The notes under the pieces were generated by a model. That model was not told the origin of the DNA, did no database searches, and worked only from the letters and a program-made list of their open reading frames with translations. Positions 51,412 to 60,430 of a stretch of 64,000 nt of DNA are shown in pieces. The stretch is from Deltaproteobacteria bacterium. Its GTDB lineage: Bacteria > Desulfobacterota > Desulfobulbia > Desulfobulbales > SURF-16. The stretch covers positions 186,001 to 250,000 of the forward strand of contig JACRCD010000039.1 of the NCBI GenBank assembly GCA_016219175.1, written 5' to 3'. Each line of letters starts with the position of its first letter. Position 1 is the stretch's first letter. The translations under genes and the position numbers were made by a program.

Positions 51412-53430
51412 ATGAAAAAAATTATTTTTACCGCAGCAATTTTTGCTTTGCTCTCAGGCACCGGCTCAGCCGCCACCCGGGGTATTGACATGTCCGCCAA
51501 TCCGGACCCGGCGCTGGCCGGCAACTCCGTGCGGCTGACCTGCACCGGTACCGGTGATTGGCGGAGCCCTCTGCGGTCGGCGCGGATCACCATCCGGGAT
51601 GCGGCGGACACCCAGTTGGTAACAGGGCAGAATATGCAGATTGACGGCTTGACCGCCACCTATGATTACACCGTGCCGGCCGATGAAATGACTGGGCAAT
51701 GGGATTTCAAGTGTGATCTTGCCGACAGAAGGAACAAGGCGAACAAAACATCCCCATTCACCGTCGCCGCAGTCCCCACCGGGGGCGGCTCGGGCGGTTC
51801 GGGCGGAATCGCGGCCCATCAGGCCATTACCTCCTATAATGGGCCGGCAACCTGTATCGCCTGTCATGAAGCCGAGGCTCAGGACATGCTGAACAGTCTG
51901 CACATGCAGTGGTCCGGACCCACCCCGGATGTGACCAACAGCACCGGCGATGACGGCAAGGGCGTGGGCGGCATCAATACCTTCTGCACCTATGCCGTAT
52001 CCTCCAAGGGCGCCTGTTACACCTGTCATATCAGGGCTGACGGCAATGCCCCCCATCCGCCCAGCGTCAATGACGTTGACTGTCTCATGTGCCATAATGA
52101 TATGTACCAGCGGACTTTTGTCCCGGATCCCGATCCGAATAATGCCGAGACCGTGGTCAATGTCAAAGGCGAAACAAAAACCTACGTCTTCGGTCTGGTT
52201 GACGCGGACGGCGATTACACCACCGTGCCTGACTATGCCAAGATGCCGTCGGGCACCACCATGGTCGGCCTGGCCCGCACCGTGCATCTGCCGACCAGGC
52301 AGTCCTGCCTGCGCTGTCATGCCAAGGCTGGCGGCGGTGACTGGACCAAGCGGGGGGACATGGGCGCCAACAGCGCCGCGCCGACAGTCACCCAGGACGT
52401 GCACATGTCAGCCGATGCGGGGGGCGCTGACCTGACCTGCTCGGCCTGCCATGCCGCATCCAGCCATAAGATCGGCGGCCGCGGCATTGATCTGCGCCAG
52501 ACCGAGGCCCCGGCCCCGAAATGCAGTGACTGCCACACCGCCGCGCCCCACGCCAACGCCACCTTGAACCGGCATGCCGCGGGCCAGGTGTCCTGCCAGG
52601 TTTGCCATATCCGTCATTTCGGCAAGGGCGGGGCCACCGAGATGTCCCGCGACTGGTTGACTCCGGTCTGGAATCCGGCCTTCTGTTCCGGCCAGGGCGG
52701 CTTTGTCGGCGAAGAGGTGAAGCTTGCCAATGTCAAGCCGGACTATACCTGGTTTGACGGCACCTCCGAGGTGTACAGCGTGGGCCAGACGATTCAGCCC
52801 GATGCCCAGGGCGTCTATTCCATGGCCAGCGCAAACGGCGAACCCTTTGACGGCAAATCGAAAATCGTGCCGATTAAACGTCACTCCTCCGTCATGCCGC
52901 TGCATGAGAGCGGCAAGATCGTGCCGCCGGCCATCATGTGGATGTTCATGACCGGTGATTTCGACCAGGCCGTGCGGAAAGGCATGGAGGATCAGGGCAT
53001 GACCGGCGGTTATCAGATGGTTGATGTTGACGCGGAACTGCTGATCACCCACGGCGTTGAGCCTAAGTCCATGGCCCCGGCCTGCACCGAGTGCCATGAC
53101 TACTCGGGCGAGACCCCGGATGGCGCCGGCATGGTGCCTTTCACCGAACTCGGCTATCATACCTGGCCGGCCAAGGTCAAGGACTGCACCCTGTGCCATG
53201 ACAAAAAAACCTTGTCCTGGCAGGGCATCCACCAGGAACACGCCAAGGACGGCGAGGGTAGCGGCATTCTCACCTGTGCGAGCTGCCACACCACCGAGCC
53301 CACCGGCCTGGTCAAGCCGAAAAGCGATCTGTGCAACGACTGCCATGGTTCGAAAACCTGGAGCAGCAACAGCCTGCATAAAAAACACCTTAGCAGGGGC
53401 TATGAATGTGTGAAATGTCATAAGTTCTAA
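51412..53430 (+). CDS. Dodecaheme c-type cytochrome with N-terminal Ig-like domain
   Basis: 672 aa with 12 CxxCH heme sites, in order CIACH, CYTCH, CLMCH, CLRCH, CSACH, CSDCH, CQVCH, CTECH, CTLCH, CASCH, CNDCH, CVKCH. Signal peptide to about residue 21 (LSGTGSAA); no lipobox. Residues about 22-115 look like an Ig-type beta domain, joined by a GGGSGGSGG linker to the heme part. CAGGAG precedes the ATG. It probably carries electrons in the periplasm or at the cell surface. It is divergent from the Cys-PAS sigma-54 activator and has its own sigma-54 promoter, so both are probably tuned to redox conditions. Confidence 0.95.
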   Translation: MKKIIFTAAIFALLSGTGSAATRGIDMSANPDPALAGNSVRLTCTGTGDWRSPLRSARITIRDAADTQLVTGQNMQIDGLTATYDYTVPADEMTGQWDFKCDLADRRNKANKTSPFTVAAVPTGGGSGGSGGIAAHQAITSYNGPATCIACHEAEAQDMLNSLHMQWSGPTPDVTNSTGDDGKGVGGINTFCTYAVSSKGACYTCHIRADGNAPHPPSVNDVDCLMCHNDMYQRTFVPDPDPNNAETVVNVKGETKTYVFGLVDADGDYTTVPDYAKMPSGTTMVGLARTVHLPTRQSCLRCHAKAGGGDWTKRGDMGANSAAPTVTQDVHMSADAGGADLTCSACHAASSHKIGGRGIDLRQTEAPAPKCSDCHTAAPHANATLNRHAAGQVSCQVCHIRHFGKGGATEMSRDWLTPVWNPAFCSGQGGFVGEEVKLANVKPDYTWFDGTSEVYSVGQTIQPDAQGVYSMASANGEPFDGKSKIVPIKRHSSVMPLHESGKIVPPAIMWMFMTGDFDQAVRKGMEDQGMTGGYQMVDVDAELLITHGVEPKSMAPACTECHDYSGETPDGAGMVPFTELGYHTWPAKVKDCTLCHDKKTLSWQGIHQEHAKDGEGSGILTCASCHTTEPTGLVKPKSDLCNDCHGSKTWSSNSLHKKHLSRGYECVKCHKF

Positions 53431-53455
53431 GCAGCTGCTGTAAAGGGAGTAAAGC

Positions 53456-53488
53456 AAAAGGGGCGTCCGGAATTCCGGCGTCCCTTTT
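53456..53488 (+). terminator. Rho-independent terminator of the cytochrome gene
   Basis: AAAAGGGGCG-t-CCGG-aatt-CCGG-CG-t-CCCTTTT forms a near-perfect hairpin 26 nt after the stop codon, ending in a short T-run. Confidence 0.8.
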
Positions 53489-53648
53489 GTTGTTTCTGGG
53501 CTATCCCTGTGCGGCTTAAATTGATAGCCTCCGGCACAAGCACTTGGGCAGCCAGCTGTAAATTCATATTGACAATTACCTGGGAAACATGTCAACTGCT
53601 TGCATTTTACTCATTGCCTGTCCGGCTTTACTTTTTTGAGAATACAAT

Positions 53649-53984
53649 ATGGCAAATCCATGTCTTGACTGCGGCGCCTGTTGCGCCTTTTTCCGCGCTT
53701 CCTTTTACTGGGCTGAATCCGATCAGGCGACCGTGGGAGGCGTCCCGGTGGAATTGACGGAAAAATTGACTGATTTCCGTCTTGTCATGAAAGGGACCAA
53801 TTGTCCATCTCCGCGTTGCATATCCTTGATGGGATTGATAGGAGAAAGAGTTCATTGCAACATCTACGAAAAGAGGGCCTCGATCTGCAGGGATTTTCAG
53901 CCGGCCTGGCTGAATGGCGAGCCAAACGAACGGTGCGACAGGGCGCGTGCCCAATGGGGTCTCCCCGCTCTGCTGCCGGAATAA
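53649..53984 (+). CDS. YkgJ-family cysteine-cluster protein
   Basis: 111 aa. The N-terminal [11 protein letters not shown] is the characteristic CxxCxxCC of the YkgJ/UPF0153 group (proposed Zn or Fe binding); further Cys residues follow in [19 protein letters not shown] and RC, the usual eight-Cys arrangement. Soluble, no signal peptide. The family has no settled function. It stands alone between the cytochrome terminator and a small exported protein gene on the same strand. Confidence 0.88.
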   Translation: MANPCLDCGACCAFFRASFYWAESDQATVGGVPVELTEKLTDFRLVMKGTNCPSPRCISLMGLIGERVHCNIYEKRASICRDFQPAWLNGEPNERCDRARAQWGLPALLPE

Positions 53985-54109
53985 TGAAACAGCAGGCTCT
54001 CCGGAGTATCCGGGGTTGCAGCCTGGCCTGTAATGGCGGGCATATTCGTAATCTGGCCGGCGTAAGCCAGGTGCCATGGCGGTTTTTTAAGAGAAACAGG
54101 AGAAAAAAG

Positions 54110-54490
54110 ATGAAAAAAATCAGTTTGCTTTACCTGGCGTTGCTGCTCATTCCGTCAGTTGCTCAACCTGTCGCGGCTGAGGAGCAGTTGACCTGGGTGG
54201 TTCTTGAAAATTTGCCGGATGGACGCAGTTACAACTATTCGCCGAATTCGCTCAAAACAATCGAAGGAGGCATAAAAGAGGTTTACGACGGGGTTGTGGG
54301 TAGCCATGCCAAGGATGTCCGGCAACTGCGCGTTGACTGCACCCTGAAAAAATGGGCGATCGGCGAGACAAAATCCTGGCGAAATGAGAAGCCTGTTGAC
54401 TCCCCGAACCTTGGGAAAGACGGCTGGGTCTGGCATCCCGTTGAAGGGAATTTGAATGCGGATCTTGTTGGAATTGTCTGCGGAAAGTGA
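54110..54490 (+). CDS. Small exported protein resembling surface-adhesin E
   Basis: 126 aa from ATG 54110, with CAGGAG just upstream; the frame stays open to 53801, but that part overlaps the YkgJ gene and has no coding character. Signal peptide to about residue 23 (SVAQPVAA). The mature part has the pattern of the adhesin-E-like family: WVVLENLPDGRSYNYSPNSL, then VRQLRVDCTLKKWAIGETKSW, and WHPVEGNLNADLVGIVCGK, with two Cys likely forming a disulfide. Function in this organism is unknown. Confidence 0.75.
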   Translation: MKKISLLYLALLLIPSVAQPVAAEEQLTWVVLENLPDGRSYNYSPNSLKTIEGGIKEVYDGVVGSHAKDVRQLRVDCTLKKWAIGETKSWRNEKPVDSPNLGKDGWVWHPVEGNLNADLVGIVCGK

Positions 54491-54503
54491 CCCATCAGGT
54501 TGA

Positions 54504-54540
54504 TTCTGCCGGCCCGGGAGAACCCGGGGCCGGCAGAGAA
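54504..54540 (+). terminator. GC-rich hairpin terminator
   Basis: TTCTGCCGGCCCGGG (54504-54518) pairs with the complementary arm to 54540 across an AGAA loop, with two bulged G. It lies 14 nt after the stop at 54490 and is followed by a weak T-rich stretch. Confidence 0.65.
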
Positions 54541-54708
54541 TTTCCCTCTGCGTAACCAGCTTTTTTGTTTTGTCTTCATAGCCCCGTTTTTTTGGCCGGT
54601 ATTTTTTCATGCGCCTGATAAGCAGGGGTGTCGCTTAGCCCTGTCTCTGCCGTCATCCAGGCGCCGTTCCCAGGCCGGCGTTCCGTTTTCTGTCATGCCA
54701 GTCAGTGA

Positions 54709-54754
54709 TTGACAAGGGAATTGCCCGGTATTATATATGAAAATATGCTCATAT
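54709..54754 (+). promoter_or_regulatory. Promoter with ArsR/SmtB-type operator
   Basis: TTGACA (54709-54714) and TATATA (54732-54737), 17 nt apart, make a strong sigma-70 promoter. The dyad ATATGA-N8-TCATAT (54735-54754) overlaps the -10 and start site, as expected for repression by the metal-sensing regulator encoded next. Confidence 0.7.
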
Positions 54755-54776
54755 GTTTATTTGTTCAGGGATGCTA

Positions 54777-55133
54777 ATGGAAAAATACGATGATCGTTGC
54801 CAATGCCGCATCATTCATGAAGATAGGGTTGGGGGTGCGCGCCGCAAGGCGCTCAGGGCGGATGAAATTGAGGGCCTCTCTCAGTTTTTCAAGGCCTTTG
54901 CCGACCCAACGCGATTGAGGATTATCAGGGCGCTGGAAGAGGAGGAAATGTGTGTCTGCGATCTGGCGGCATTCCTTGAAGTTTCCGAGTCCGCTGTCAG
55001 TCATCAGCTCCGGCTGCTGCGCCAGCTCAAGCTGGTTGTAAACCGGCGGCAGGGGCAGGTTCTCTATTACAGGCTGGCTGATGATCATGTGAGCAGGGTT
55101 GCCGAACTGGCCTTAGAACATATCCGGGAGTGA
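54777..55133 (+). CDS. ArsR/SmtB-family metal-sensing repressor, CadC-like
   Basis: 118 aa from ATG 54777, preceded by CAGGG; ATGs at 54753 and 54771 are in frame. Winged helix with recognition segment LEVSESAVSHQLRLLRQLKL. The alpha-3 site MCVCDLA has the two Cys of the ELCVCDL metal box, and the N-terminus has CQC, so a CadC-type Cys4 site for soft metals (Cd, Pb, Zn or Cu) is likely. The stop overlaps the permease start by 4 nt, giving a classic regulator-exporter operon with a dyad over the promoter. Confidence 0.92.
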   Translation: MEKYDDRCQCRIIHEDRVGGARRKALRADEIEGLSQFFKAFADPTRLRIIRALEEEEMCVCDLAAFLEVSESAVSHQLRLLRQLKLVVNRRQGQVLYYRLADDHVSRVAELALEHIRE

Positions 55134-56347
55134 TTATGATGCAAACAATATCATTTATATGGGAAGTTATTCAAGAGTCGTGGCATCTGCTTATGGATGC
55201 CTCGGTGTTTATCCTTTTCGGGCTTGTGGTGGGAGGGCTGCTCAAGATGTTTCTTTCCCCGGCCTATGTGGCCCATCATCTCGGCAGAGGCCGGTTTATG
55301 CCCGTGCTGAAGGCCGCGCTGTTTGGCATCCCCATACCCCTCTGTTCCTGCGGAGTTCTGCCGGCTGCCGCCTCTTTAAAGAAACAGGGCGCTAATAACG
55401 GCGCCACCACGGCCTTTTTGATCTCCACCCCCGAATCAGGGATAGACTCCATTTCCATCACCTATGCATTGCTTGATCCCATCATGACCGTGGTCCGGCC
55501 CCTGGCTGCTTTTGCCACCGCCCTGGTGGCTGGTTTCAGTGAAAACATAATAAATCCTCCAGCACGGCCGGCCGGTCCCATTGCCCCTGTGGTGGGCGAT
55601 CAGAATGATGATTGCTGCAGCGGTGACGTTTGTCTTTCTGAAGAGAGTGTCAGTCAGCAAACATTCATGGCTAAAATCATTGCCGCCCTGAGGTATGCAA
55701 AGGATGAATTATGGTCTGATCTGGCGGGGTGGTTTTTTATTGGCCTGCTTGCGGCCGGAGTTATCACGGTGCTGGTGCCGGATGAGTTGATAGGCCGCTA
55801 TCTGGGAGGCGGTCTGCCCGCCATGCTGCTCATGCTTCTTGTCGGCATCCCGCTCTATATCTGCGCCTCGGCTTCCACCCCCATTGCCGCGGCGATGATC
55901 CTGAAAGGAGTAAGTCCCGGAGCGGCCCTTGTTTTTCTGCTGGTGGGGCCGGCCACCAATATGACCTCCATATCGGTTGTGCTGGGGCTGCTGGGCAAGC
56001 GGGCCACGGCTCTCTATCTGTTGTCAATTGCCGTGGTCAGCGTGGTCTGCGGCTTGCTGGTCGATCAGCTTTACCTTCATCTGGGCATTTCCGCGCGCGC
56101 CGTCGTTGGTCAATCGTCGGAGATAGTGCCTGCCGCGGTACGGGTAGCAGGCGCCATCCTGGTGCTCATGCTCTCCGTCAAGCCCCTGGTCGGGGCCGCC
56201 CGGCGTATTCTGGGTAAAACAAAGAAAAACGAGGAATGCTGTTGTGGGGATCGCTGTTACACCATGCCTTCCCCTTTATCACTCTCCGAGCAGGCGCTGG
56301 CTGGGATCCCGGTGGATGAGGAGCGGCCGCCAAGAAAGAAACCATGA
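55130..56347 (+). CDS. Metal efflux permease, SO_0444 (DUF318) family
   Basis: 405 aa, about eight membrane helices. The family hallmark is present: GIPIPLCSCGVLPAAASLKKQGA with the CSCG motif near residues 67-70, and a repeat of this half later (GIPLYICASASTPIAAAMI). A Cys-rich cytoplasmic insertion (DDCCSGDVC, about 160-168) and a Cys-rich tail (EECCCGDRC) may bind metal. Members are linked with copper/zinc export; the arsenical permease ArsP is a relative. Coupled to the CadC-like regulator, it most likely exports the metal that regulator senses. Confidence 0.88.
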   Translation: MIMMQTISFIWEVIQESWHLLMDASVFILFGLVVGGLLKMFLSPAYVAHHLGRGRFMPVLKAALFGIPIPLCSCGVLPAAASLKKQGANNGATTAFLISTPESGIDSISITYALLDPIMTVVRPLAAFATALVAGFSENIINPPARPAGPIAPVVGDQNDDCCSGDVCLSEESVSQQTFMAKIIAALRYAKDELWSDLAGWFFIGLLAAGVITVLVPDELIGRYLGGGLPAMLLMLLVGIPLYICASASTPIAAAMILKGVSPGAALVFLLVGPATNMTSISVVLGLLGKRATALYLLSIAVVSVVCGLLVDQLYLHLGISARAVVGQSSEIVPAAVRVAGAILVLMLSVKPLVGAARRILGKTKKNEECCCGDRCYTMPSPLSLSEQALAGIPVDEERPPRKKP

Positions 56348-56392
56348 CCGGCGGGATTGCCGGCCATGATTTCCCAGGGAGTAAAAAATCTG

Positions 56393-57502
56393 TTATTTTT
56401 TGGCGTTGGCCGAGATGACAGCCACGACACGGCGGTTTTCCTGGCGCCCCTGCTCAGTCTTGTTTGAAGCGATGGGCCGGGAAAAGCCATACCCTTTCGT
56501 TATCAGACGAGTTGAGTCAATGTTGAATTTTTTCACCAGGTATTTTTTGACACTCTTTGCCCTTCGCAACGAAAGCCGTTCATTGTACGCTTCGGAGCCA
56601 AAGTTGTCGGTGTGTCCTTCAAGCACGGCGGTTGTTTGAGGATTTTCCTTCATGTAGGCGGCAAATTCGTCAAGCTCATCCTGTTCACGTGGGAGCACCT
56701 CGTCCTTGTCAAAATCAAACAGCACCTTCAGATTAATGGTTACGGTTTTATCTTTTTCAGGGACCTGTATTGGCGCGGGCTTTGCGGCAACGGGTTCCTT
56801 CTCAAAAAACACCTGTTCCACAAAATCCGCCATACCTTCGCTGGTAGCAAGATTTCTTTCCGTGGTGGCGAAACCGCATTGGCCCGCGGCTGCTATTTCT
56901 TCGAGCACTTTTTTCCCCTCAGCGCTGCTGCCGATCAGTATCGTGTAGATGCAAATTTTGTCGCCAAATGCTTTTTTCAGATTTTCGGCAGGAGGAACTG
57001 GGGATTTCCCGTCGGTGCCCAAACCGTCACTGACTATGATTACGGCAATATTTCCCTTGCTGTTCTGTAGATCATCCGCGCTCTGGTAAAGCGGCTTGGC
57101 CAAGGGGGTGAGCCCGCCTACGGTCACGGCTTTGATGGCTGCGGCAAGGTCGGCGGTATTATGCTGGGATATGCCGTATACCAGCCTGCTGTCCTCGGAA
57201 TTTCCTTCTCCGGTCGGCCCGAAGACGCGCAAACCCGCCATGAGCTTCATGGGGGGCAACGTACCATTCATATGGAGCACAACGTTTTTGGCCCGGATAT
57301 ATTTTTGCTGTCCCGCTTCCAAGTCATACATGGATGACGAGGCGTCCAGGATGATCAAGGCATTGTCAACCTTTTGCCTGTACCCGTGTCCCAGCTTTCC
57401 TGAAAGATCAGAAGCGGTAAACGGCAGTTCCGCAGCCTGCTTGGCGCAGCCGGCTAGAAAACCGGCCAGAACGAAAATCCATAATGATTTCCATATATTC
57501 AT
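56393..57502 (-). CDS. VWA-OmpA outer-membrane lipoprotein
   Basis: 369 aa. Lipoprotein signal with lipobox LAGC (FVLAGFLAGCAKQ). Residues about 45-230 form a von Willebrand A domain with MIDAS motif LDASSSM and the later VSDGLGTDG. A linker (EPVAAKPAPIQVPEKDK) leads to the C-terminal OmpA peptidoglycan-binding domain: VLFDFDKDEVLP, LEGHTDNFGSEAYNERLSLRRA, TKGYGFSRPIASN and GRQENRRV. It probably ties the outer membrane to peptidoglycan while presenting the VWA domain to a partner. Convergent with the permease gene; a short hairpin lies between them. Confidence 0.92.
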   Translation of the reverse strand: MNIWKSLWIFVLAGFLAGCAKQAAELPFTASDLSGKLGHGYRQKVDNALIILDASSSMYDLEAGQQKYIRAKNVVLHMNGTLPPMKLMAGLRVFGPTGEGNSEDSRLVYGISQHNTADLAAAIKAVTVGGLTPLAKPLYQSADDLQNSKGNIAVIIVSDGLGTDGKSPVPPAENLKKAFGDKICIYTILIGSSAEGKKVLEEIAAAGQCGFATTERNLATSEGMADFVEQVFFEKEPVAAKPAPIQVPEKDKTVTINLKVLFDFDKDEVLPREQDELDEFAAYMKENPQTTAVLEGHTDNFGSEAYNERLSLRRAKSVKKYLVKKFNIDSTRLITKGYGFSRPIASNKTEQGRQENRRVVAVISANAKK

Positions 57503-57579
57503 TTATTTAAATTTCCTCCGGGATTTTGTTTTTTAACTTCAGTGGTAAAGCAGCTGATCATTTGATTTTTTTTCATTTG

Positions 57580-57743
57580 TTGATGAACTCGTAAAAAGTC
57601 GGCGACAAAGCCCGGATGGCTAAGTAACAAAATTCGATATACAAGGCGTAGTGTATTTTTGAGAGTAAGGCTATACATGTGGTATGCCGAACGAACAAAA
57701 ATGCGCTACAACGCAGTAGATCGGATTTTTTACGACGCCATCA
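57580..57743 (-). repeat. Dispersed 165-bp inverted-repeat element, full copy B
   Basis: Reverse complement of the element at 28235-28399 with few differences: ends TTGATGAACTCGTAAAAA (57580-57597) and TTTTTACGACGCCATCA (57727-57743). No ORF. Lies between the VWA-OmpA gene and msrB. Confidence 0.88.
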
Positions 57744-57888
57744 TTTGTTTGCTGGCGATGCGCATCCCGTGGGTCAACGGAATGTTTAAACCCTCCTTGT
57801 CATAAGTGTTGGTATTTTAAGTGTTTTATAATTGATAAAAATTATTGAATAATTTTGCCATTAGTATAATAGCGGCAAGGGGTGTGTC

Positions 57889-57923
57889 AAGAAAAAGAAA
57901 CAGGCAGCATGAAGCATGCTGCC
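57889..57923 (-). terminator. Rho-independent terminator of msrB
   Basis: GGCAGCATG (57903-57911) pairs with CATGCTGCC (57915-57923) over a 3-nt loop; on the minus strand it is followed by a T-rich run. It lies about 55 nt after the msrB stop. Confidence 0.8.
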
Positions 57924-57978
57924 TTGAAAATCCGGGGCAGAGGAAGTGACGGCCGTGACTTGGGCGAGTCCGGCTATT

Positions 57979-58506
57979 TCAAGGGGCATCCTTGAAAAGC
58001 GGGAGATAGCGGCCATAGCCTTCCTTTTCCAGCTGGTCCACACCAATGAAACGGAGGGCTGCCGAGTTCATGCAGAAACGTTTGCCGGTGGGGGGAGGTC
58101 CGTCATCAAACACATGCCCCAGATGGGAGTTGCCGTAACGGCTGCGCACCTCCGTGCGAGTCGTGAAAAGGCTGAAATCCTTATGCAGGACAATGTTGCC
58201 GGCTTCGAGCGGGGCCGTGAAACTTGGCCACCCCGTGCCGGAATCAAATTTGTCCAGGGAGCTGAAAAGAGGTTCCCCCGAGACAATATCAACATAAATT
58301 CCCGCTTTTTTATTGTCCCAGTAATCATTGCGGAAAGGGGGCTCCGTCCCGTCATTCTGGGTCACCTTATATTGCAGGGGGGTAAGTTTTGCTTTTATTT
58401 GCTCCTTTGTCATGGACGTCGATTCCCAAGGTTCCGCGGCCATGGACACACCTGTCACGCCGAGAGAAAAAACAATGAAAAAAGGTAAAATATAATTTCT
58501 GATCAT
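57979..58506 (-). CDS. msrB: Peptide-methionine (R)-S-oxide reductase MsrB, exported
   Basis: Repairs methionine-R-sulfoxide in proteins, here outside the cytoplasm. 175 aa with a signal peptide to about residue 23 ([12 protein letters not shown]). Family blocks are complete: [39 protein letters not shown] and [11 protein letters not shown], where the Cys is catalytic. The CxxC zinc pairs found in many MsrB proteins are absent. An exported oxidation-repair enzyme suits a cell with extracellular redox proteins. Confidence 0.94.
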   Translation of the reverse strand: MIRNYILPFFIVFSLGVTGVSMAAEPWESTSMTKEQIKAKLTPLQYKVTQNDGTEPPFRNDYWDNKKAGIYVDIVSGEPLFSSLDKFDSGTGWPSFTAPLEAGNIVLHKDFSLFTTRTEVRSRYGNSHLGHVFDDGPPPTGKRFCMNSAALRFIGVDQLEKEGYGRYLPLFKDAP

Positions 58507-58555
58507 ACCTACCTGCCTTTATGTTTTGCTGTTTTTGGTTTTCAACTAAACCCTT

Positions 58556-58648
58556 GCCGTAAAATAACCGTTACATTGCCAGGCAATGACCGTCATAAGG
58601 GGCCGTAAAGAAAGGGTTAGCAAGGTAATGGTTATTTCGTAACGGCCC
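58556..58648. repeat. Imperfect long inverted repeat in a divergent promoter region
   Basis: CCGTAAAATAACCGTTAC near 58556-58573 is mirrored imperfectly by GGTAATGGTTATTTCGTAACGG near 58625-58646. It lies between msrB and the TM2 gene and may be an operator or a small degraded element. Confidence 0.4.
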
Positions 58649-58718
58649 CCAAAAAGAGATATCCTTTATTAATATTGAGTGGTAAAGTCCTGTAAATGTT
58701 CAGCCGGGAGGCAAAGTT

Positions 58719-59129
58719 ATGGCTCTGCAAAGCGACACTCACAGTAAAACAATCGGCTATATTCTCTGGATATTCGGCTTTACCGGTTCGCATCGATTTT
58801 ATTATGGAAAACCCATTTCCGGAACCCTGTACTTCTGTACCCTCGGATTGCTTGGTATTGGCTGGCTGATTGACCTGTTTCTTATTCCCGCCATGGACAG
58901 GCAGGCTGATCTGCGCTTTAGGGAGGGGAAAATCGATTACACGGTTGCCTGGATTCTGCTCACCTTTTTAGGCCTGTTGGGCATCCACAGAATGTATATG
59001 GGGAAATGGGTCACCGGTCTGGTCTTCTTTTTCACCGGCGCTTTGTTCGGAGCCGGCCTGATATACGATTTCTGGACTATTAATGATCAGATAAGTTTTC
59101 TCAACCTGCGGCACGAAGCCTCCTCGTAG
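58719..59129 (+). CDS. Tandem TM2-domain membrane protein
   Basis: 136 aa, four membrane helices in two TM2-like repeats. First: GYILWIFGFTGSHRFYYGK with LGLLGIGWLIDLFLIP. Second: LLTFLGLLGIHRMYMGK with FGAGLIYDFWTINDQ. The G(A/L)HRFYxGK and D-aromatic motifs define TM2 proteins. Function is unknown. It lies 32 nt before the MFS gene, so the two may be cotranscribed. Confidence 0.88.
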   Translation: MALQSDTHSKTIGYILWIFGFTGSHRFYYGKPISGTLYFCTLGLLGIGWLIDLFLIPAMDRQADLRFREGKIDYTVAWILLTFLGLLGIHRMYMGKWVTGLVFFFTGALFGAGLIYDFWTINDQISFLNLRHEASS

Positions 59130-59161
59130 CGAAGTGTCGTTTCCCTCCCGGCCGTTTTTCC

Positions 59162-60394
59162 ATGAAAGATCATAAAGAGAAAAAAACGCACGCCATCCAT
59201 TACGGCTGGTTCGTTGTGGCGGCGGGCACCCTCTGCATCTGCGCCGGCCTCGGCTTCGGGCGCTTTGCCCTCGGCATGCTGCTGCCGGCCATGGGCGGCT
59301 CGCTTGGCCTTTCTTATTCCCAGATGGGCCTTATCAGCACGGCGAATTTTGTGGGATATCTGTTGGCCGTGCTGCTCTGCGGCAAGGTGTCGGCCCGGTT
59401 CGGCACAAGAAGATTGATTACCGCGGCCCTGGTGCTGGCCGGCGGATCCATGCTTTGTATCGGGGTGAGCCGGCAGCTTTTTTTTATCATCATGCTTTAC
59501 ATGCTGACCGGGGTGGGCAGCGGCATGTCCAATGTTCCCATGATGGCCCTCGTTTCAGCCTGGTTTTCAAGCCGCTGGCGGGGACGGGCAGCGGGGTTTG
59601 TCGTCATCGGCAGCGGCTTTGCCATCATTGTCTCCGGGAAAATGGTCCCCTGGCTGAACGGCCCTGACGGGTCAGGGTGGCGGACCAGCTGGCTCATACT
59701 TGGCGCCATGGTCACGGCCGCCGCCGTGATCTGTTATCTCGTCCTGCGGGACAGGCCCCAGGACCTGGGTTTGCAGCCGGTGGGCAGCTCCGTTTCCCCG
59801 GGTATTTCCGACAGGCAGATCTTTGAGACGAAAAAGGGACTGCCACGCATCATCTATCACTGCGCCGCCATTTATTTTCTTTTCGGATTCACCTACGTGA
59901 TCTATGCGACCTTTATTGTCACATCCCTGGTGCAGGAAAGGGGATTTTCCGAAGCGGCGGCAGGAAATTTCTGGTCATGGGTGGGCTTGCTGAGCCTTTT
60001 CTCCGGGCCTGTTTTTGGGGTGCTATCAGACAAACTTGGCCGCAAGGCGGCGCTGGTCATGGTTTTCTGTATTCAATCGCTCGCCTACCTGCTCATCGCC
60101 GTAAATCTGCCCGGCGTCTTTTTGTATCTCTCTATCGGCTGCTACGGGATTGTGGCCTGGAGCATCCCGTCAATCATGGCAGCCCTGGTTGGCGATTATG
60201 TGGGAGCGCACCGGGCTGTTTCCGTTTTTGGCTTTATCACCTTTGTCTTTGGCCTGGGCCAGATTGCCGGCCCCTATCTGGCTGGTGTTCTAGCGGAAAC
60301 AACAGGAAGTTTCTCCAGCAGTTTTTTTCTCGCCTCGTTTCTGGCTGTGCTGGCGGCCATTCTCTCCGCCGTCCTGCCGCAACGAAATTCTTGA
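59162..60394 (+). CDS. MFS transporter, YbfB/YjiJ-like
   Basis: 410 aa, 12 predicted helices. The opening HYGWFVVAAGTLCICAGLGFGRFALG and MGGSLGLSYSQMGLISTANF are typical of YbfB/YjiJ-type and oxalate/formate-like facilitators. The MFS signature between helices 2 and 3 reads CGKVSARFGTRRLI, and its counterpart in the second half is GVLSDKLGRKAAL. The substrate is not predictable. Convergent with the hexaheme cytochrome gene downstream. Confidence 0.85.
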   Translation: MKDHKEKKTHAIHYGWFVVAAGTLCICAGLGFGRFALGMLLPAMGGSLGLSYSQMGLISTANFVGYLLAVLLCGKVSARFGTRRLITAALVLAGGSMLCIGVSRQLFFIIMLYMLTGVGSGMSNVPMMALVSAWFSSRWRGRAAGFVVIGSGFAIIVSGKMVPWLNGPDGSGWRTSWLILGAMVTAAAVICYLVLRDRPQDLGLQPVGSSVSPGISDRQIFETKKGLPRIIYHCAAIYFLFGFTYVIYATFIVTSLVQERGFSEAAAGNFWSWVGLLSLFSGPVFGVLSDKLGRKAALVMVFCIQSLAYLLIAVNLPGVFLYLSIGCYGIVAWSIPSIMAALVGDYVGAHRAVSVFGFITFVFGLGQIAGPYLAGVLAETTGSFSSSFFLASFLAVLAAILSAVLPQRNS

Positions 60395-60430
60395 AGTCAA
60401 GGGGGCAAGGGAGAGGGGGCGGCAGGACAC

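Noticed and set aside
51183-51488. 101-codon frame starting at the cytochrome promoter
   Set aside because: It overlaps the -24/-12 element and the cytochrome signal peptide in another frame.
51466-53595. Long antisense frames over the 12-heme cytochrome
   Set aside because: Their length comes from the reverse of the CxxCH-rich frame; the plus strand has 12 heme motifs and a signal peptide.
53801-54109. Extended N-terminus of the adhesin-E-like protein
   Set aside because: The extra 103 residues overlap the YkgJ gene in another frame and precede a clear ribosome-binding site, ATG and signal peptide at 54110.
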